From positions 186,001 through 250,000 of the forward strand of contig NZ_PPEI02000001.1 in NCBI RefSeq assembly GCF_002899895.1: a stretch of DNA of 64,000 nt, read 5' to 3'. Shown here piece after piece: positions 34,090-43,398 of the stretch; within the stretch, counting starts at the first letter, position 1; every line of letters begins with the position of its first letter. The notes under the pieces were generated by a model that worked only from the letters and a program-made list of their open reading frames with translations, was not told the origin of the DNA and made no database searches. Origin of the DNA: Chryseobacterium oncorhynchi. GTDB lineage: Bacteria > Bacteroidota > Bacteroidia > Flavobacteriales > Weeksellaceae. Position numbers and translations under genes: made by a program.

Positions 34090-34899
34090 TTACAAAATCG
34101 ATTCTCTAATTCTTGTTAATTTTTGTAACAAATCTTCTAATAAATCTAATCTTAACATGTTTGCACCATCAGATAAAGCTGTTTCCGGTGTTGGATGGGT
34201 CTCGATGAAAATTCCGTCTGCTCCTACAGCAATTCCTGCTTTGGCAACGGTTTCAATAAGATCTGGTCTTCCCCCTGTTACTCCTGAGCTTTGGTTAGGC
34301 TGTTGTAAAGAATGGGTAACATCCAGAATGACAGGCGCATATTCTCTCATGGTAGGAATTCCTCTGTAATCAACAATCAGATCTGTATATCCGAATGAGT
34401 TTCCTCTTTCAATGATCGCAACTTTCTGATTATCAGAATCTGTAACTTTTTGAACGGCAAATTTCATGGATTCTGGTGAAAGGAACTGTCCTTTTTTCAG
34501 GGTAACACATTTTCCTGTTTTTGCTGCAGCTACCAATAAATCGGTCTGGCGGACAAGAAATGCAGGAATCTGAAGTACATCCACATATTGTGCTGCCAAT
34601 GCTGCATGCTCATTCTCATGAATATCCGTTGTGGTAGGAATATTAAATGTCTCTCCTACTTTTTTAAGGATTTCAAGAGATTTTTCTTCTCCAATGGATG
34701 TGAAAGAATCTACACGGCTTCTGTTTGCCTTTTTGAAACTTCCTTTAAAAATATATGGAATATTGTACTTGTCTGTAATGTTAATCACTTTTTCAGCAAT
34801 TCTTAAAGCCATATCTTCTCCTTCAATAATACAAGGACCTGCAATAAGGAAAAAGTTTTTTGAATCTTTGTGCTGAATATTATCTAAATACTGAATCAT
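34090..34899 (-). CDS. kdsA: 3-deoxy-8-phosphooctulonate synthase (KDO-8-P synthase)
   Basis: A 269-residue cytoplasmic TIM-barrel enzyme that joins phosphoenolpyruvate and D-arabinose 5-phosphate to make KDO-8-phosphate for the lipopolysaccharide core. Family marks are FFLIAGPCIIEGEDMALRIA, YIFKGSFKKANRSRVDSFTS, TTTDIHENEHAALAAQYVDV, the substrate loop ERGNSFGYTDLIVDYRGIP, DVTHSLQQPNQSSG and GADGIFIETHPTPETALSDG. The barrel has Asn-type or metal-type forms that I did not resolve by eye. kdsB, the next dedicated KDO enzyme gene, lies at the far end of the window (61894-62616). Confidence 0.97.
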   Translation of the reverse strand: MIQYLDNIQHKDSKNFFLIAGPCIIEGEDMALRIAEKVINITDKYNIPYIFKGSFKKANRSRVDSFTSIGEEKSLEILKKVGETFNIPTTTDIHENEHAALAAQYVDVLQIPAFLVRQTDLLVAAAKTGKCVTLKKGQFLSPESMKFAVQKVTDSDNQKVAIIERGNSFGYTDLIVDYRGIPTMREYAPVILDVTHSLQQPNQSSGVTGGRPDLIETVAKAGIAVGADGIFIETHPTPETALSDGANMLRLDLLEDLLQKLTRIRESIL

Positions 34900-35042
34900 T
34901 TTGTTGTAATTAAAAGTTCAGTAAAAATACTGAGAAAGTTTCAGACTTGGAAATTATTTGGGACTTAAGAGTAATTAAAAATTTCACGCATTAATACTGC
35001 GTAAAAAACGGTAATCAGAAATGAAATAAGTCCAACAGCATT

Positions 35043-35567
35043 TTAAAACTTTTTTAAAATTTTCTCAAATGTATTGGTATTTCTGCTCGTAAACTGATCT
35101 TTAAGGCTTTTCTTTCCCAACACCTTTCCAAAGGTAGAATCCAGAGTATTTCCTTTTGAAACCTGCCAGTAAAATACATCATTAACAATTTCGGCCTTTT
35201 CATCTTCAGTCTGAGTAGCTTTCTGAAACTCTTCCATCAGGGTATTTTCCACACCGGGCATGCCTACAAAGGCATAGATATGAAGATTTTCATTCTTTTC
35301 AAAAGGAATACTGTTCCAGAACATCTCCGTTTCTTCCTGTGATTTCACAAACAGAAAAGCCTCATAGGAAAAGTATTCTGACATCGCCTTTTCAAGAGTT
35401 TTCTTTAAATCATCAACATTTTTATCTGAAGTAAAGACAATATTTCCGGAGGCCAATATAGAACTCACCTCTTTCATTCCGGCATCTTTAAAAACCTGAC
35501 AGACATCTGCCATTTTCATATTGGTTCCTTTTACATTAACGCCACGGAGAAATGCACAATATTTCAT
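35043..35567 (-). CDS. DUF1697-family protein
   Basis: A 174-residue soluble protein with the DUF1697 layout: start CAFLRGVNVKGTNMKMADVC, then VSSILASGNIVFTSDKNVDD, FLFVKSQEETEMFWNSIPFE and the end FTSRNTNTFEKILKKF. The family is widespread in bacteria and its function is not established. It lies 143 bp upstream of kdsA on the same strand, and a 73-bp AT-rich gap separates it from the membrane protein gene. Nothing ties it to LPS formation except proximity. Confidence 0.9.
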   Translation of the reverse strand: MKYCAFLRGVNVKGTNMKMADVCQVFKDAGMKEVSSILASGNIVFTSDKNVDDLKKTLEKAMSEYFSYEAFLFVKSQEETEMFWNSIPFEKNENLHIYAFVGMPGVENTLMEEFQKATQTEDEKAEIVNDVFYWQVSKGNTLDSTFGKVLGKKSLKDQFTSRNTNTFEKILKKF

Positions 35568-35640
35568 AGATTAGGTATTAGGTGATAGATAATAGGTTAC
35601 AGGTATTTTTATCTTAAGGCTTTTAAAGTTTTAGCTCCTT

Positions 35641-37128
35641 TTAATCAACCCTTATATATAAATTATAATCTGTTCCGGAAGGCTTTAGGTTATAGATCTT
35701 TTCTAAAATCTTATGATTGCTTTTTAAGTGATCTTTTACCCTGAATTCTTTCAAAACTCTATAATGGATTTGGTAATACTCAGCATCTTTTCCTTCATAT
35801 AAATTCTGGTAAGAAAGAAGGTATTTAGGTTTCCTTGTCTTTACTGTATTGATCCAGTAATTTGTTTTATCTTTTTTAATTTCTTCCTGAATCTGTTTAT
35901 CTACAAGCCCAACCTCATCAATGGTTTTTAGGCCTGAGAAGTAAGGAACATAACCAGCAGGCTCCAGCAAGATCCATTGGTTTTTATCTTTTTCATATTT
36001 GTTTAGGAATACCCCGATGGTTCTGCGGTAGTTCCATTCCCCGTTTCCTGTTGCAATGGAATGAATGGTCTGGAAAGCCAGCATTGGGGTAATGTAAAAT
36101 ACAATAAGCAATGACAGCCATAGGTTTCTTCTTTCCTTTTGCTCCAATACAAAGATAAGAACCGGAACAAAAAGCAGAATCTGCGGAACCCAATAATACC
36201 AATCGAATAAACTCTTTTGGGAGATAAAAGCCATCTGTTTTACCCACCCGAAGAGAAAGATCATCCACAAGAAATAATTTCTCTTTTCTCTCTGTCTGAT
36301 AAGATAAATGAAGCATAGCAATTCAAAAATAAGAACAATAATGGTGATCGGATTAAAGTTTCCAGGAACCTTTAGCATTCCCCAGAAATTACCAAAACTT
36401 ACCATGAAATAGTTGATATGCTGTCCTAATGTAAACTGCTGTTCGTACAATAATTTTTTTGCAGTGATGGTATTGTTGACAAGCTCTCCAAAGTAGAACC
36501 AGTTAAAGGCAACTGTTGATAAAACGCCTAGAATTCCTCCAAATACATAATTCCATCTGATTTTTTTGTTCCAAAACAGGTCTACAAGAAATACAATCCC
36601 TAGAAATATAACAGTATCAATCCTTGTAAACATAATTAAAACGGGAAGAAGCGTCAGAACCCATTTTTTCCCTTTATTGAATCCGTAGTACAATAGAGCC
36701 ATCTCCAGAAAAAACAGTATTCCGTATTCCATTCCAAGAATCGAAATCTTGATGGCCGGTGGTAAAATACCAATCAAAAATATAAATAGAGCTTTATGCC
36801 AAGGATTTTTAAGAACCAGATGAGAAAGAAACAGTGTTCCTATCGTAAAAAGTATAGAATTGAAGATCAAAAGAGGTTCAATAAAGTTTTCTTTACCAAA
36901 GACCAGATTGAAAATATAAGACACAAAAACATACAAATGAGTAGTAGAAGCAGATATCTTCGCATCTCCATTGAAACCTATTACTCCATAATCCAGTAAG
37001 TTCTGGGCTACTCTCCAGGTGATAAAAGCATCTTCCTGAATGTAATGCGTCAATAAAAAAAGAAGTTTAAAAACAACCGTAGCGATTACGGCGTAGATTG
37101 GGAACCTGCTATTTTGTGTTTCTGCCAT
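35641..37128 (-). CDS. Polytopic membrane protein, GT-C-type glycosyltransferase-like
   Basis: A 495-residue inner-membrane protein with about ten membrane segments (for example 14-30, 62-75, 84-105, 115-128, 140-172, 190-212, 255-275, 283-300, 306-325 and 335-355), then a soluble C-terminal part of 125 residues. The first external loop has HYIQEDAFITWRVAQNLLDY, with acidic residues at the place where GT-C enzymes keep their catalytic Asp or Glu, and GINGDAKISASTTHLYVF-like sequence follows. This form suggests a lipid-phosphate-sugar-dependent glycosyltransferase. It is just downstream of the DUF2723 gene, 89 bp away with a terminator between, another polytopic glycosyltransferase-like gene. 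Confidence 0.65.
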   Translation of the reverse strand: MAETQNSRFPIYAVIATVVFKLLFLLTHYIQEDAFITWRVAQNLLDYGVIGFNGDAKISASTTHLYVFVSYIFNLVFGKENFIEPLLIFNSILFTIGTLFLSHLVLKNPWHKALFIFLIGILPPAIKISILGMEYGILFFLEMALLYYGFNKGKKWVLTLLPVLIMFTRIDTVIFLGIVFLVDLFWNKKIRWNYVFGGILGVLSTVAFNWFYFGELVNNTITAKKLLYEQQFTLGQHINYFMVSFGNFWGMLKVPGNFNPITIIVLIFELLCFIYLIRQREKRNYFLWMIFLFGWVKQMAFISQKSLFDWYYWVPQILLFVPVLIFVLEQKERRNLWLSLLIVFYITPMLAFQTIHSIATGNGEWNYRRTIGVFLNKYEKDKNQWILLEPAGYVPYFSGLKTIDEVGLVDKQIQEEIKKDKTNYWINTVKTRKPKYLLSYQNLYEGKDAEYYQIHYRVLKEFRVKDHLKSNHKILEKIYNLKPSGTDYNLYIRVD

Positions 37129-37181
37129 TATGCATTTTTAGTTCCACAAATATAATCTTAAAATTCAGGAATCCCAATAAC

Positions 37182-37208
37182 AAAAAAACGGAACCGAAGT
37201 TCCGTTTT
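37182..37208 (-). terminator. UUCG-tetraloop intrinsic terminator of the DUF2723 gene
   Basis: On the minus strand, stem AAAACGGAAC / GTTCCGTTTT around TTCG, then a T-run of seven. It is nearly identical to the terminator at 21706-21734. Confidence 0.9.
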
Positions 37209-37217
37209 AAAAGTATT

Positions 37218-40200
37218 TTATTGTGTTGCCTTGATAATCGCTGATGTGATCTGATCTTCTTTTTCTTTTGAATAAGTAGAATCATAAGGCTGCATGACAT
37301 CAAATAAGTATTGATAGAATGGCGTGATCTTCTGAACCTCTTCCGATTCTTTCATCGCTTTTTCTTTGCCCATCTGCTGAAGTTCCTTTACAAAGGCATT
37401 GAATTTTTTATCAATTGGCTCAATGGATTTTACCAGATAAGCATATCCTTTTTCTTTTTGACCAATCTTAGTATAAGCATCTGTAACCGCTGCAACTACT
37501 AATGAATATTCCATTGGTTTTGTTCTCATCTGTCTTCTCAGATAGCTTTGATCAGACTTTGAAAGGCTTAAATAGTAATCATACTCTTCAAAGATTCCTT
37601 TTTTAAGAACTTCTGCCAGCTGTAGTCCTTTTTGTTCTTGTCCCGCAATAATGTATCCGGATACAATTGAACTTAATGAACGTGGATCATTGTATTTTTC
37701 AGCTGGAATTTCTTTCGCAGCAAGATCCAATATTTCTAAAGCTTTCGCTTTTTGTCCGTTTAATGCAAGTGCTGAAGCGGCTCTGCTTGCTGACATTCTG
37801 TAGCTGATGATATTAGAAGTAGCGGTCTCATCAAAGTGAGTGTTCAGATTTTTGAAGTTACCCCATCTGAAGTTTTTCACTACATTATAAAGAGAATTCG
37901 GATCTACTCTTCCCATATCTCCATCCACTGATGGTGGTGTTTGAACAGGTATCAATCTGTAGCTAAATCCATCAAACTGAAGATAATCATTAAGGTAGAA
38001 AATATTTTCGCTGTCATAAATACCTCCTGAAGAGAAGTTAATTGGACGTTTCCAATCGAAGTTTGCCAATAAGTCTAATAAGATCAGGTTATTTTTATAA
38101 AGTGTATTTCCTTTATAGGTAATCATTATCTGGTCTACCACATTAGGAAGATCTTCCTTATTAATAATTCCTGCTTTCAGTGCATTTGCCTTATTTACCG
38201 GAAGAATGAACTTGTTTACCGGAAGAATGTTATACTTCTCATATTTTTCTTCTCCGAAATACATTTTCAATAATTGATCTTTTTCAGGAGACTTGAACTT
38301 GATAAAGTTAATCGCTTCTTTCAGCGTCAATGAATCTTGTGTAAGATACTTTCTGAATGCCTGGAATTCTGTATCCGGAACACCTTGCTCTTTCAACATA
38401 GAGAAAACACCCTCCCAATCATCTTTCTTCATCATATAGATCTGATCATTTACCCCATCTCTATAATCTTCGTGCGTCAATTGGCTTGGAATTCCCATTG
38501 CATTGTACGTTCTCCTCTTCACCTGATCCAGATTCCATGGTGTTGATGCAAGAGTAAAGTTAACCACTTTTACATCATCCCTGAACCTTTCTGTTTCCTG
38601 AATAGCCCAAACCGGGTAAGTATCATTATCACCATACACGAATAAGATATCGTTTTTCGGTAATGATTTTAATACTGAATAAGCATAATCATAAGCAGTA
38701 TATCTATTACTACGGTCGTGAACATTATAGTTCTGGAAGCCCATCATAAAAGGTACCCCTAATAAGACCACTCCTAGTGCAATATTAGCACCATTTGATT
38801 TGATTTTAGATTGTAGGAACCATAAAATTGCTCCGGCTCCCATTCCGATCCAAATCGCAAAAGCATAGAATGAACCTACCATTGCATAATCTCTTTCTCT
38901 TGGTTCAAATGGTTTTACTCCTGTATAGAAAACAATCCCAACACTTGTCAGAATAAATAGAGATAATAATGCATAGAATCTTCCAAAGTCTCTGTTCAAC
39001 TGGAAAAAGAATCCGATTAAACCTAAAATTAATGGTAAGAAGAAGAACTTAACAGTACTTTCATTCTTGAATTTAGCAGGCATTTTATCCTGATTTCCTA
39101 CGTTTACACTATCAATAAAAGGAATACCCGAAATCCAGTTTCCTTTTGTGCTTTCCATATTTCCTTCAAGGTCATTCTGTCTTCCAACATAGTTCCACAT
39201 TAGGTATCTTACGAAGTAATATCCATTCTGGAAAGAAATAAAATAATCCATATTCTGAAGCAATGACGGCTTCTGAACATTGATAAGGTTATAAGGTTTT
39301 ACCTTTAAATAGTCTGATGCCGTAATCGATTTATCTTCATACTTACCTCTCAATTCATCAAAAATCTGCTTAGCCTGAGGATTGTCTGCAACGTCTTCAT
39401 TAGCATAATTGAATGTAAAATCAGGAGCCCCATACATTGAAATATAGTTCGCCATTACATCCTTATCCTCATTAAACATTCTTGGCATTAAGCTTACCTG
39501 AGACTTACTGAAAACATAGTTGAATCGGTCTCCGGTTTTTCTATAAGTTCCGGTTTTTTCATCTTTTTCATAGATTTCTCCGGTCTTTTTTGTTTTAAAG
39601 CTTCCATCTTCATTCTTCTCAATTCCATTCGCATCAAGGAAAGCAGTGTAGTTCTGTCCATACATTGTTGGCCAGTCACCATATTGCTCTCTGTTATAAT
39701 AATCCAACATCCCAATTGCCGTATCCGGATCATTAAGGTTCATTGGTGGATTAGCATTGGCTCTTATTGGAATAACCATCCAACATGAGAATCCTATCAT
39801 CATAAAAACCACAGATAAAGCAGCGGTCTGATAAATGTTCTTTTTTGCCTTTCTTGCATACTTAATAAGGAAATAACAAATAGCCACCATTAAAATAAAG
39901 GCTACAATTGTTCCTGAGTGGAAAGGAAGACCAAGACCGTTTACAAAGAAAATTTCTAATCTTCCGAACATCGTCATGATCAAAGGGAAGATAATTTTGA
40001 AAACAACAATCAAAATCCCTAGTGTAATAACATTTGCCAAGATAAAATTCTTCCAGGTAAACTTATAATTTCTTGCATAGTATACCAGGCATACTGCAGG
40101 AATTGCCAGCATACACATCATGTGCACCCCAACAGAAAGTCCCAAAACAAAGAAAATAAGGATAATCCATCTTTCACTGTCTGCCGCTTTATACTCATTT

Positions 40201-40703
40201 TCCCACTTTGTGATCAACCAGACCAAAAGCGCGATAAACATAGAAGCCATTGAGTAAACCTCTCCTTCTACTGCAGAGAACCAAAATGTATCTGAGAACG
40301 TGAAGCAAAGTGCTCCAATAGCTCCGGCAAATAAAATAGAGATTTCCTGATGTTTCGTAATTTCTTCAAAGTCCTTGTTGAGAAGCCTTCTCACAAAATG
40401 AGTGATCGTCCAAAACAAGAATAAAATAGTCAGCGCACTGAACAATGCAGACATCGCATTAATTACGATGGAATAATTTTCGCCTTTCCCTAATGCAAAA
40501 ATGGCTGCCACGGCACCCACTATCTGGAATAAAGCTGCTCCGGGAGCATGCGTTACTTCAAGTTTTACTGCAGAAGAAATGTACTCTCCACAATCCCAAA
40601 AACTGAAATTGGGTTCTATTGTGGACAAGTACGTGAAAAACGCAATGACGAAAATCACCCATCCTAAAACGGTGTTCCATTGCCTAAAAGTCCAATTTTT
40701 CAT
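37218..40703 (-). CDS. DUF2723-family membrane protein (GT117-type glycosyltransferase-like) with C-terminal repeat region
   Basis: A 1161-residue inner-membrane protein. The N-terminal 340 residues hold about nine membrane segments and the conserved entry TYLSTIEPNFSFWDCGEYIS with AVKLEVTHAPGAALFQIVG, the mark of DUF2723 proteins, where the acidic pair DCGE is the likely catalytic site. The central region to about residue 690 is partly membrane-embedded (YFVRYLMWNYVGRQNDLEG); the C-terminal half is soluble, with DILFVYGDNDTYPVWAIQE and helical repeats (AASALALNGQKAKALEILDL). Members are thought to be protein O-glycosyltransferases of the periplasm. Confidence 0.88.
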   Translation of the reverse strand: MKNWTFRQWNTVLGWVIFVIAFFTYLSTIEPNFSFWDCGEYISSAVKLEVTHAPGAALFQIVGAVAAIFALGKGENYSIVINAMSALFSALTILFLFWTITHFVRRLLNKDFEEITKHQEISILFAGAIGALCFTFSDTFWFSAVEGEVYSMASMFIALLVWLITKWENEYKAADSERWIILIFFVLGLSVGVHMMCMLAIPAVCLVYYARNYKFTWKNFILANVITLGILIVVFKIIFPLIMTMFGRLEIFFVNGLGLPFHSGTIVAFILMVAICYFLIKYARKAKKNIYQTAALSVVFMMIGFSCWMVIPIRANANPPMNLNDPDTAIGMLDYYNREQYGDWPTMYGQNYTAFLDANGIEKNEDGSFKTKKTGEIYEKDEKTGTYRKTGDRFNYVFSKSQVSLMPRMFNEDKDVMANYISMYGAPDFTFNYANEDVADNPQAKQIFDELRGKYEDKSITASDYLKVKPYNLINVQKPSLLQNMDYFISFQNGYYFVRYLMWNYVGRQNDLEGNMESTKGNWISGIPFIDSVNVGNQDKMPAKFKNESTVKFFFLPLILGLIGFFFQLNRDFGRFYALLSLFILTSVGIVFYTGVKPFEPRERDYAMVGSFYAFAIWIGMGAGAILWFLQSKIKSNGANIALGVVLLGVPFMMGFQNYNVHDRSNRYTAYDYAYSVLKSLPKNDILFVYGDNDTYPVWAIQETERFRDDVKVVNFTLASTPWNLDQVKRRTYNAMGIPSQLTHEDYRDGVNDQIYMMKKDDWEGVFSMLKEQGVPDTEFQAFRKYLTQDSLTLKEAINFIKFKSPEKDQLLKMYFGEEKYEKYNILPVNKFILPVNKANALKAGIINKEDLPNVVDQIMITYKGNTLYKNNLILLDLLANFDWKRPINFSSGGIYDSENIFYLNDYLQFDGFSYRLIPVQTPPSVDGDMGRVDPNSLYNVVKNFRWGNFKNLNTHFDETATSNIISYRMSASRAASALALNGQKAKALEILDLAAKEIPAEKYNDPRSLSSIVSGYIIAGQEQKGLQLAEVLKKGIFEEYDYYLSLSKSDQSYLRRQMRTKPMEYSLVVAAVTDAYTKIGQKEKGYAYLVKSIEPIDKKFNAFVKELQQMGKEKAMKESEEVQKITPFYQYLFDVMQPYDSTYSKEKEDQITSAIIKATQ

Positions 40704-40888
40704 AGTATTAAATCAATTATGCGAAAATAAGGCTTTTATATTATTTTATATTGTTTTTAACAAATTTTAAAAATTTGGCTTGGTATTTGCGATTAGAGTC
40801 CTGTTAAAACTGTAAACAGGAAAATAAGTTTTTAAGGAACAGCCTCTGAGAAATCAAACAAAAGTTTAGTAATTATTTATTTTTTTGT

Positions 40889-40896
40889 ATTTTTGC
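40889..40896 (+). promoter_or_regulatory. Bacteroidetes -7 element (TATTTTTG) upstream of the cysteine-synthase-like gene
   Basis: TATTTTTG fits TANNTTTG and is 29 bp before the ATG at 40926. Confidence 0.6.
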
Positions 40897-40925
40897 AGTC
40901 AGATTTTTATTGAAAATAACAAATA

Positions 40926-41963
40926 ATGAGTAATGTTTACGATAATATTCTTGGCCTAATAGGACATACTCCGATGGTGAAGCTAAATACTGTTACAAAA
41001 GATATTCCAGCAACCGTTTATGCCAAGTTAGAATCATATAATCCTGGACATTCCACCAAAGACCGAATCGCACTTCATATTATAGAGAACGCAGAGGAGA
41101 AAGGCTTATTGAAAGAAGATTCCGTAGTTGTAGAAACTACATCAGGAAACACAGGGTTTTCTATTGCAATGGTATGTATCATCAAGGGATATAAATGTAT
41201 TCTCGCAGTAAGCGACAAAACAAAACCTGAGAAAATTGCTTATCTAAAAGCATTAGGAGCTACTGTCTATATATGTCCTGCCAATGTACCTGCGGATGAT
41301 CCAAGATCTTATTATGAAGTAGCGAAAAGAATCGCTTTGGAAACTCCCAATTCTATTTACATCAATCAGTACTTTAATGAACTGAATATTGATGCCCATT
41401 ATCAGACCACAGGTCCTGAAATCTGGGAACAGACAGAAGGTAAGATCACTCACCTTTTTGCCTGCACCGGAACAGGAGGTACCTTATCTGGTTCAGCAAA
41501 GTTTTTGAAGGAGAAAAACCCGGATATTAAAATTATTGGGGTGGATGCAGATGGATCTATATTAAAGAGCTATCACGAGACAGGTGAGATTCATAAGGAA
41601 GATGTACATCCTTATCAGATTGAAGGAATGGGGAAAAACCTTATCCCTTCTGCTCTACTTTTTGATAAGGTAGATGAATTTGTAAGGGTAAATGATGAAA
41701 TGGCTGCGTACAGAACCCGCGAAATAGCTTTGAAAGAAGCCATTATGGGAGGTTATACGACAGGAGCTGTAACACAGGGATTGATGCAATATGCACAGTC
41801 TCATGAATTAACAGAAAATGACTTGGTTGTTTTAATATACCCAGACCATGGTTCAAGATACATCACTAAGGTATACAGTGATAAGTGGATGGCCGAACAA
41901 GGGTTTGTCAACAACTGTGTTCACAACTATGACGAAGTCTTCAAGACAGAGTTTATTAAATAG
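40926..41963 (+). CDS. PLP fold-type II synthase: cysteine-synthase-like, probable cysteate synthase
   Basis: A 345-residue PLP enzyme of the cysteine synthase/CBS family. The Schiff-base lysine is K45 in NPGHSTKDRIA, where O-acetylserine sulfhydrylases usually read SVKDR. The PLP phosphate loop (GTGGTLSGSAK), TTSGNTGFSIAM and the C-terminal GYTTGAVTQGLMQYAQ follow. By name it would be annotated as cysteine synthase. It precedes an acyltransferase of the alpha-oxoamine synthase type by 79 bp, and in sulfonolipid-forming Bacteroidetes such a pair makes cysteate and condenses it with acyl groups. I therefore favour cysteate synthase (sulfite plus an activated serine) and see cysteine synthase as the alternative. 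Confidence 0.75.
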   Translation: MSNVYDNILGLIGHTPMVKLNTVTKDIPATVYAKLESYNPGHSTKDRIALHIIENAEEKGLLKEDSVVVETTSGNTGFSIAMVCIIKGYKCILAVSDKTKPEKIAYLKALGATVYICPANVPADDPRSYYEVAKRIALETPNSIYINQYFNELNIDAHYQTTGPEIWEQTEGKITHLFACTGTGGTLSGSAKFLKEKNPDIKIIGVDADGSILKSYHETGEIHKEDVHPYQIEGMGKNLIPSALLFDKVDEFVRVNDEMAAYRTREIALKEAIMGGYTTGAVTQGLMQYAQSHELTENDLVVLIYPDHGSRYITKVYSDKWMAEQGFVNNCVHNYDEVFKTEFIK

Positions 41964-41987
41964 TAACAAATAAAATCACGATATAAT

Positions 41988-42023
41988 AAAGCCTTTTGCG
42001 TGTTCTACAAAAAAGGCTTTTTT
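41988..42023 (+). terminator. Hairpin with T-run between the two PLP-enzyme genes
   Basis: Arms AAAGCCTTTT / AAAAGGCTTT with a 13-nt loop, then further T. It would end or attenuate transcription before the downstream acyltransferase gene. Confidence 0.7.
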
Positions 42024-42042
42024 ACTTAAAAATTACGATACA

Positions 42043-43317
42043 ATGTTGGATATTTTTGAAAGAATAAAAGAAAATCCAGGACCTCTTGGACAATTTGCAG
42101 ATTATGGAGAAGGTTATTTTATTTTCCCAAGATTAGAGGGACCTATCGGACCTAGAATGCAATTTCAGGGTAGAGAAGTAATTTTCTGGAGTGCCAATGA
42201 TTATTTAGGATTATGTAATCATCCTGAAGTAATAGAAGCGGATGCAAAAGCGGCTGCAGAATACGGAATGTTCTATCCTATGGGAGCAAGGGCGATGTCT
42301 GGAGAAACAGATCAGCACCTTCAGTTGGAAAGAGAATTGGCAGACTTTGTAAAAAAAGAATCAGCATATTTATTGAATTTCGGTTATCAGGGAATGGTTT
42401 CTACCATTGATGCCTTGGTGAGCAGAAATGACGTTATTGTGTATGATATGGATTCTCATGCCTGCATCGTGGATGGAGTAAGACTTCATGCCGGTAAGAG
42501 ATTTACCTACAAGCACAATGACATGGAAAGCCTTGAAAAGAATCTTCAAAGAGCAACTAAAGTTGCCGAAGAAACCGGAGGAGGTATCCTGGTAATTACT
42601 GAAGGAGTTTTCGGAATGAGAGGCCAGCAGGGAAAAATCAAGGAAATTTGTGAGCTTAAATCAAAATATCAGTTTAGATTGTTGGTAGATGATGCTCACG
42701 GTTTCGGAACATTGGGTAAAACTGGTGCCGGAGTTGGTGAAGAGCAGGATTGTAATGATCAGATTGATGTATATTTCTCTACTTTTGCTAAATCAATGGC
42801 TGGTTTCGGAGCATTCCTTGCGGGTGACAAAGAAATCATCAGATATCTTAAGTTTAACCTAAGATCACAAATCTTCGCAAAATCTCTTACAATGCCAATG
42901 GTAATCGGAGGTTTGAAAAGATTAGAGCTATTGAGATCAAGACCTGAAATCAAGGCTAAGCTTTGGGAGAATGTTGAAAAATTACAGAGCGGATTAATAA
43001 AAAGAGGATTCAATATTGGTGATACCAATACTTGTGTAACTCCGGTAATGATGCAGGGAACTCCTGTAGAAGCTACTCTACTGGTAAAAGACTTAAGAGA
43101 AAATTATGGTATTTTCACCTCTGTGGTGGTATATCCTGTAATTCCTAAGGGAATGATTCTTTTAAGGTTAATTCCTACCGCTTCCCATACGGATGCAGAG
43201 ATTAACGAAACTCTGGCCGCATTTGAAGGGATTCACGATAAATTAGTAAGTGGTTACTATAAAGATCAGGAACAAAAATTACTACAAGAACAAGGATTAA
43301 GCTTTAAACCGATTTAA
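42043..43317 (+). CDS. Alpha-oxoamine synthase: probable cysteate C-acyltransferase (or serine palmitoyltransferase)
   Basis: A 424-residue PLP enzyme of the alpha-oxoamine synthase family (KBL, AONS, SPT). K250 in FSTFAKSMAGFGAF is the PLP lysine; the aspartate pair is in LLVDDAHGFG (216-222); the N-terminal part has GREVIFWSANDYLGLCNHPE and GMFYPMGARAMSGETDQHLQ. It condenses an acyl-CoA or acyl-ACP with an amino acid, losing CO2. Compared with my memory of Sphingobacterium and Bacteroides SPTs, the N-terminal and active-site surroundings differ clearly. With the synthase gene upstream, the likely product is the 3-keto-sulfonolipid base (from cysteate) rather than a sphingoid base. Confidence 0.78.
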   Translation: MLDIFERIKENPGPLGQFADYGEGYFIFPRLEGPIGPRMQFQGREVIFWSANDYLGLCNHPEVIEADAKAAAEYGMFYPMGARAMSGETDQHLQLERELADFVKKESAYLLNFGYQGMVSTIDALVSRNDVIVYDMDSHACIVDGVRLHAGKRFTYKHNDMESLEKNLQRATKVAEETGGGILVITEGVFGMRGQQGKIKEICELKSKYQFRLLVDDAHGFGTLGKTGAGVGEEQDCNDQIDVYFSTFAKSMAGFGAFLAGDKEIIRYLKFNLRSQIFAKSLTMPMVIGGLKRLELLRSRPEIKAKLWENVEKLQSGLIKRGFNIGDTNTCVTPVMMQGTPVEATLLVKDLRENYGIFTSVVVYPVIPKGMILLRLIPTASHTDAEINETLAAFEGIHDKLVSGYYKDQEQKLLQEQGLSFKPI

Positions 43318-43338
43318 TCTTTAGAAAAATAAAGAAAA

Positions 43339-43367
43339 AAAACCACTGATTGATTCAGTGGTTTTTT
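43339..43367 (+). terminator. Intrinsic terminator of the acyltransferase gene
   Basis: Arms AACCACTGA / TCAGTGGTT, flanked by A-rich and T-rich DNA, with a 5-nt loop and T-run. Confidence 0.88.
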
Positions 43368-43398
43368 ATTTTAAAAACTATAAAAGCTATAAAAACAA

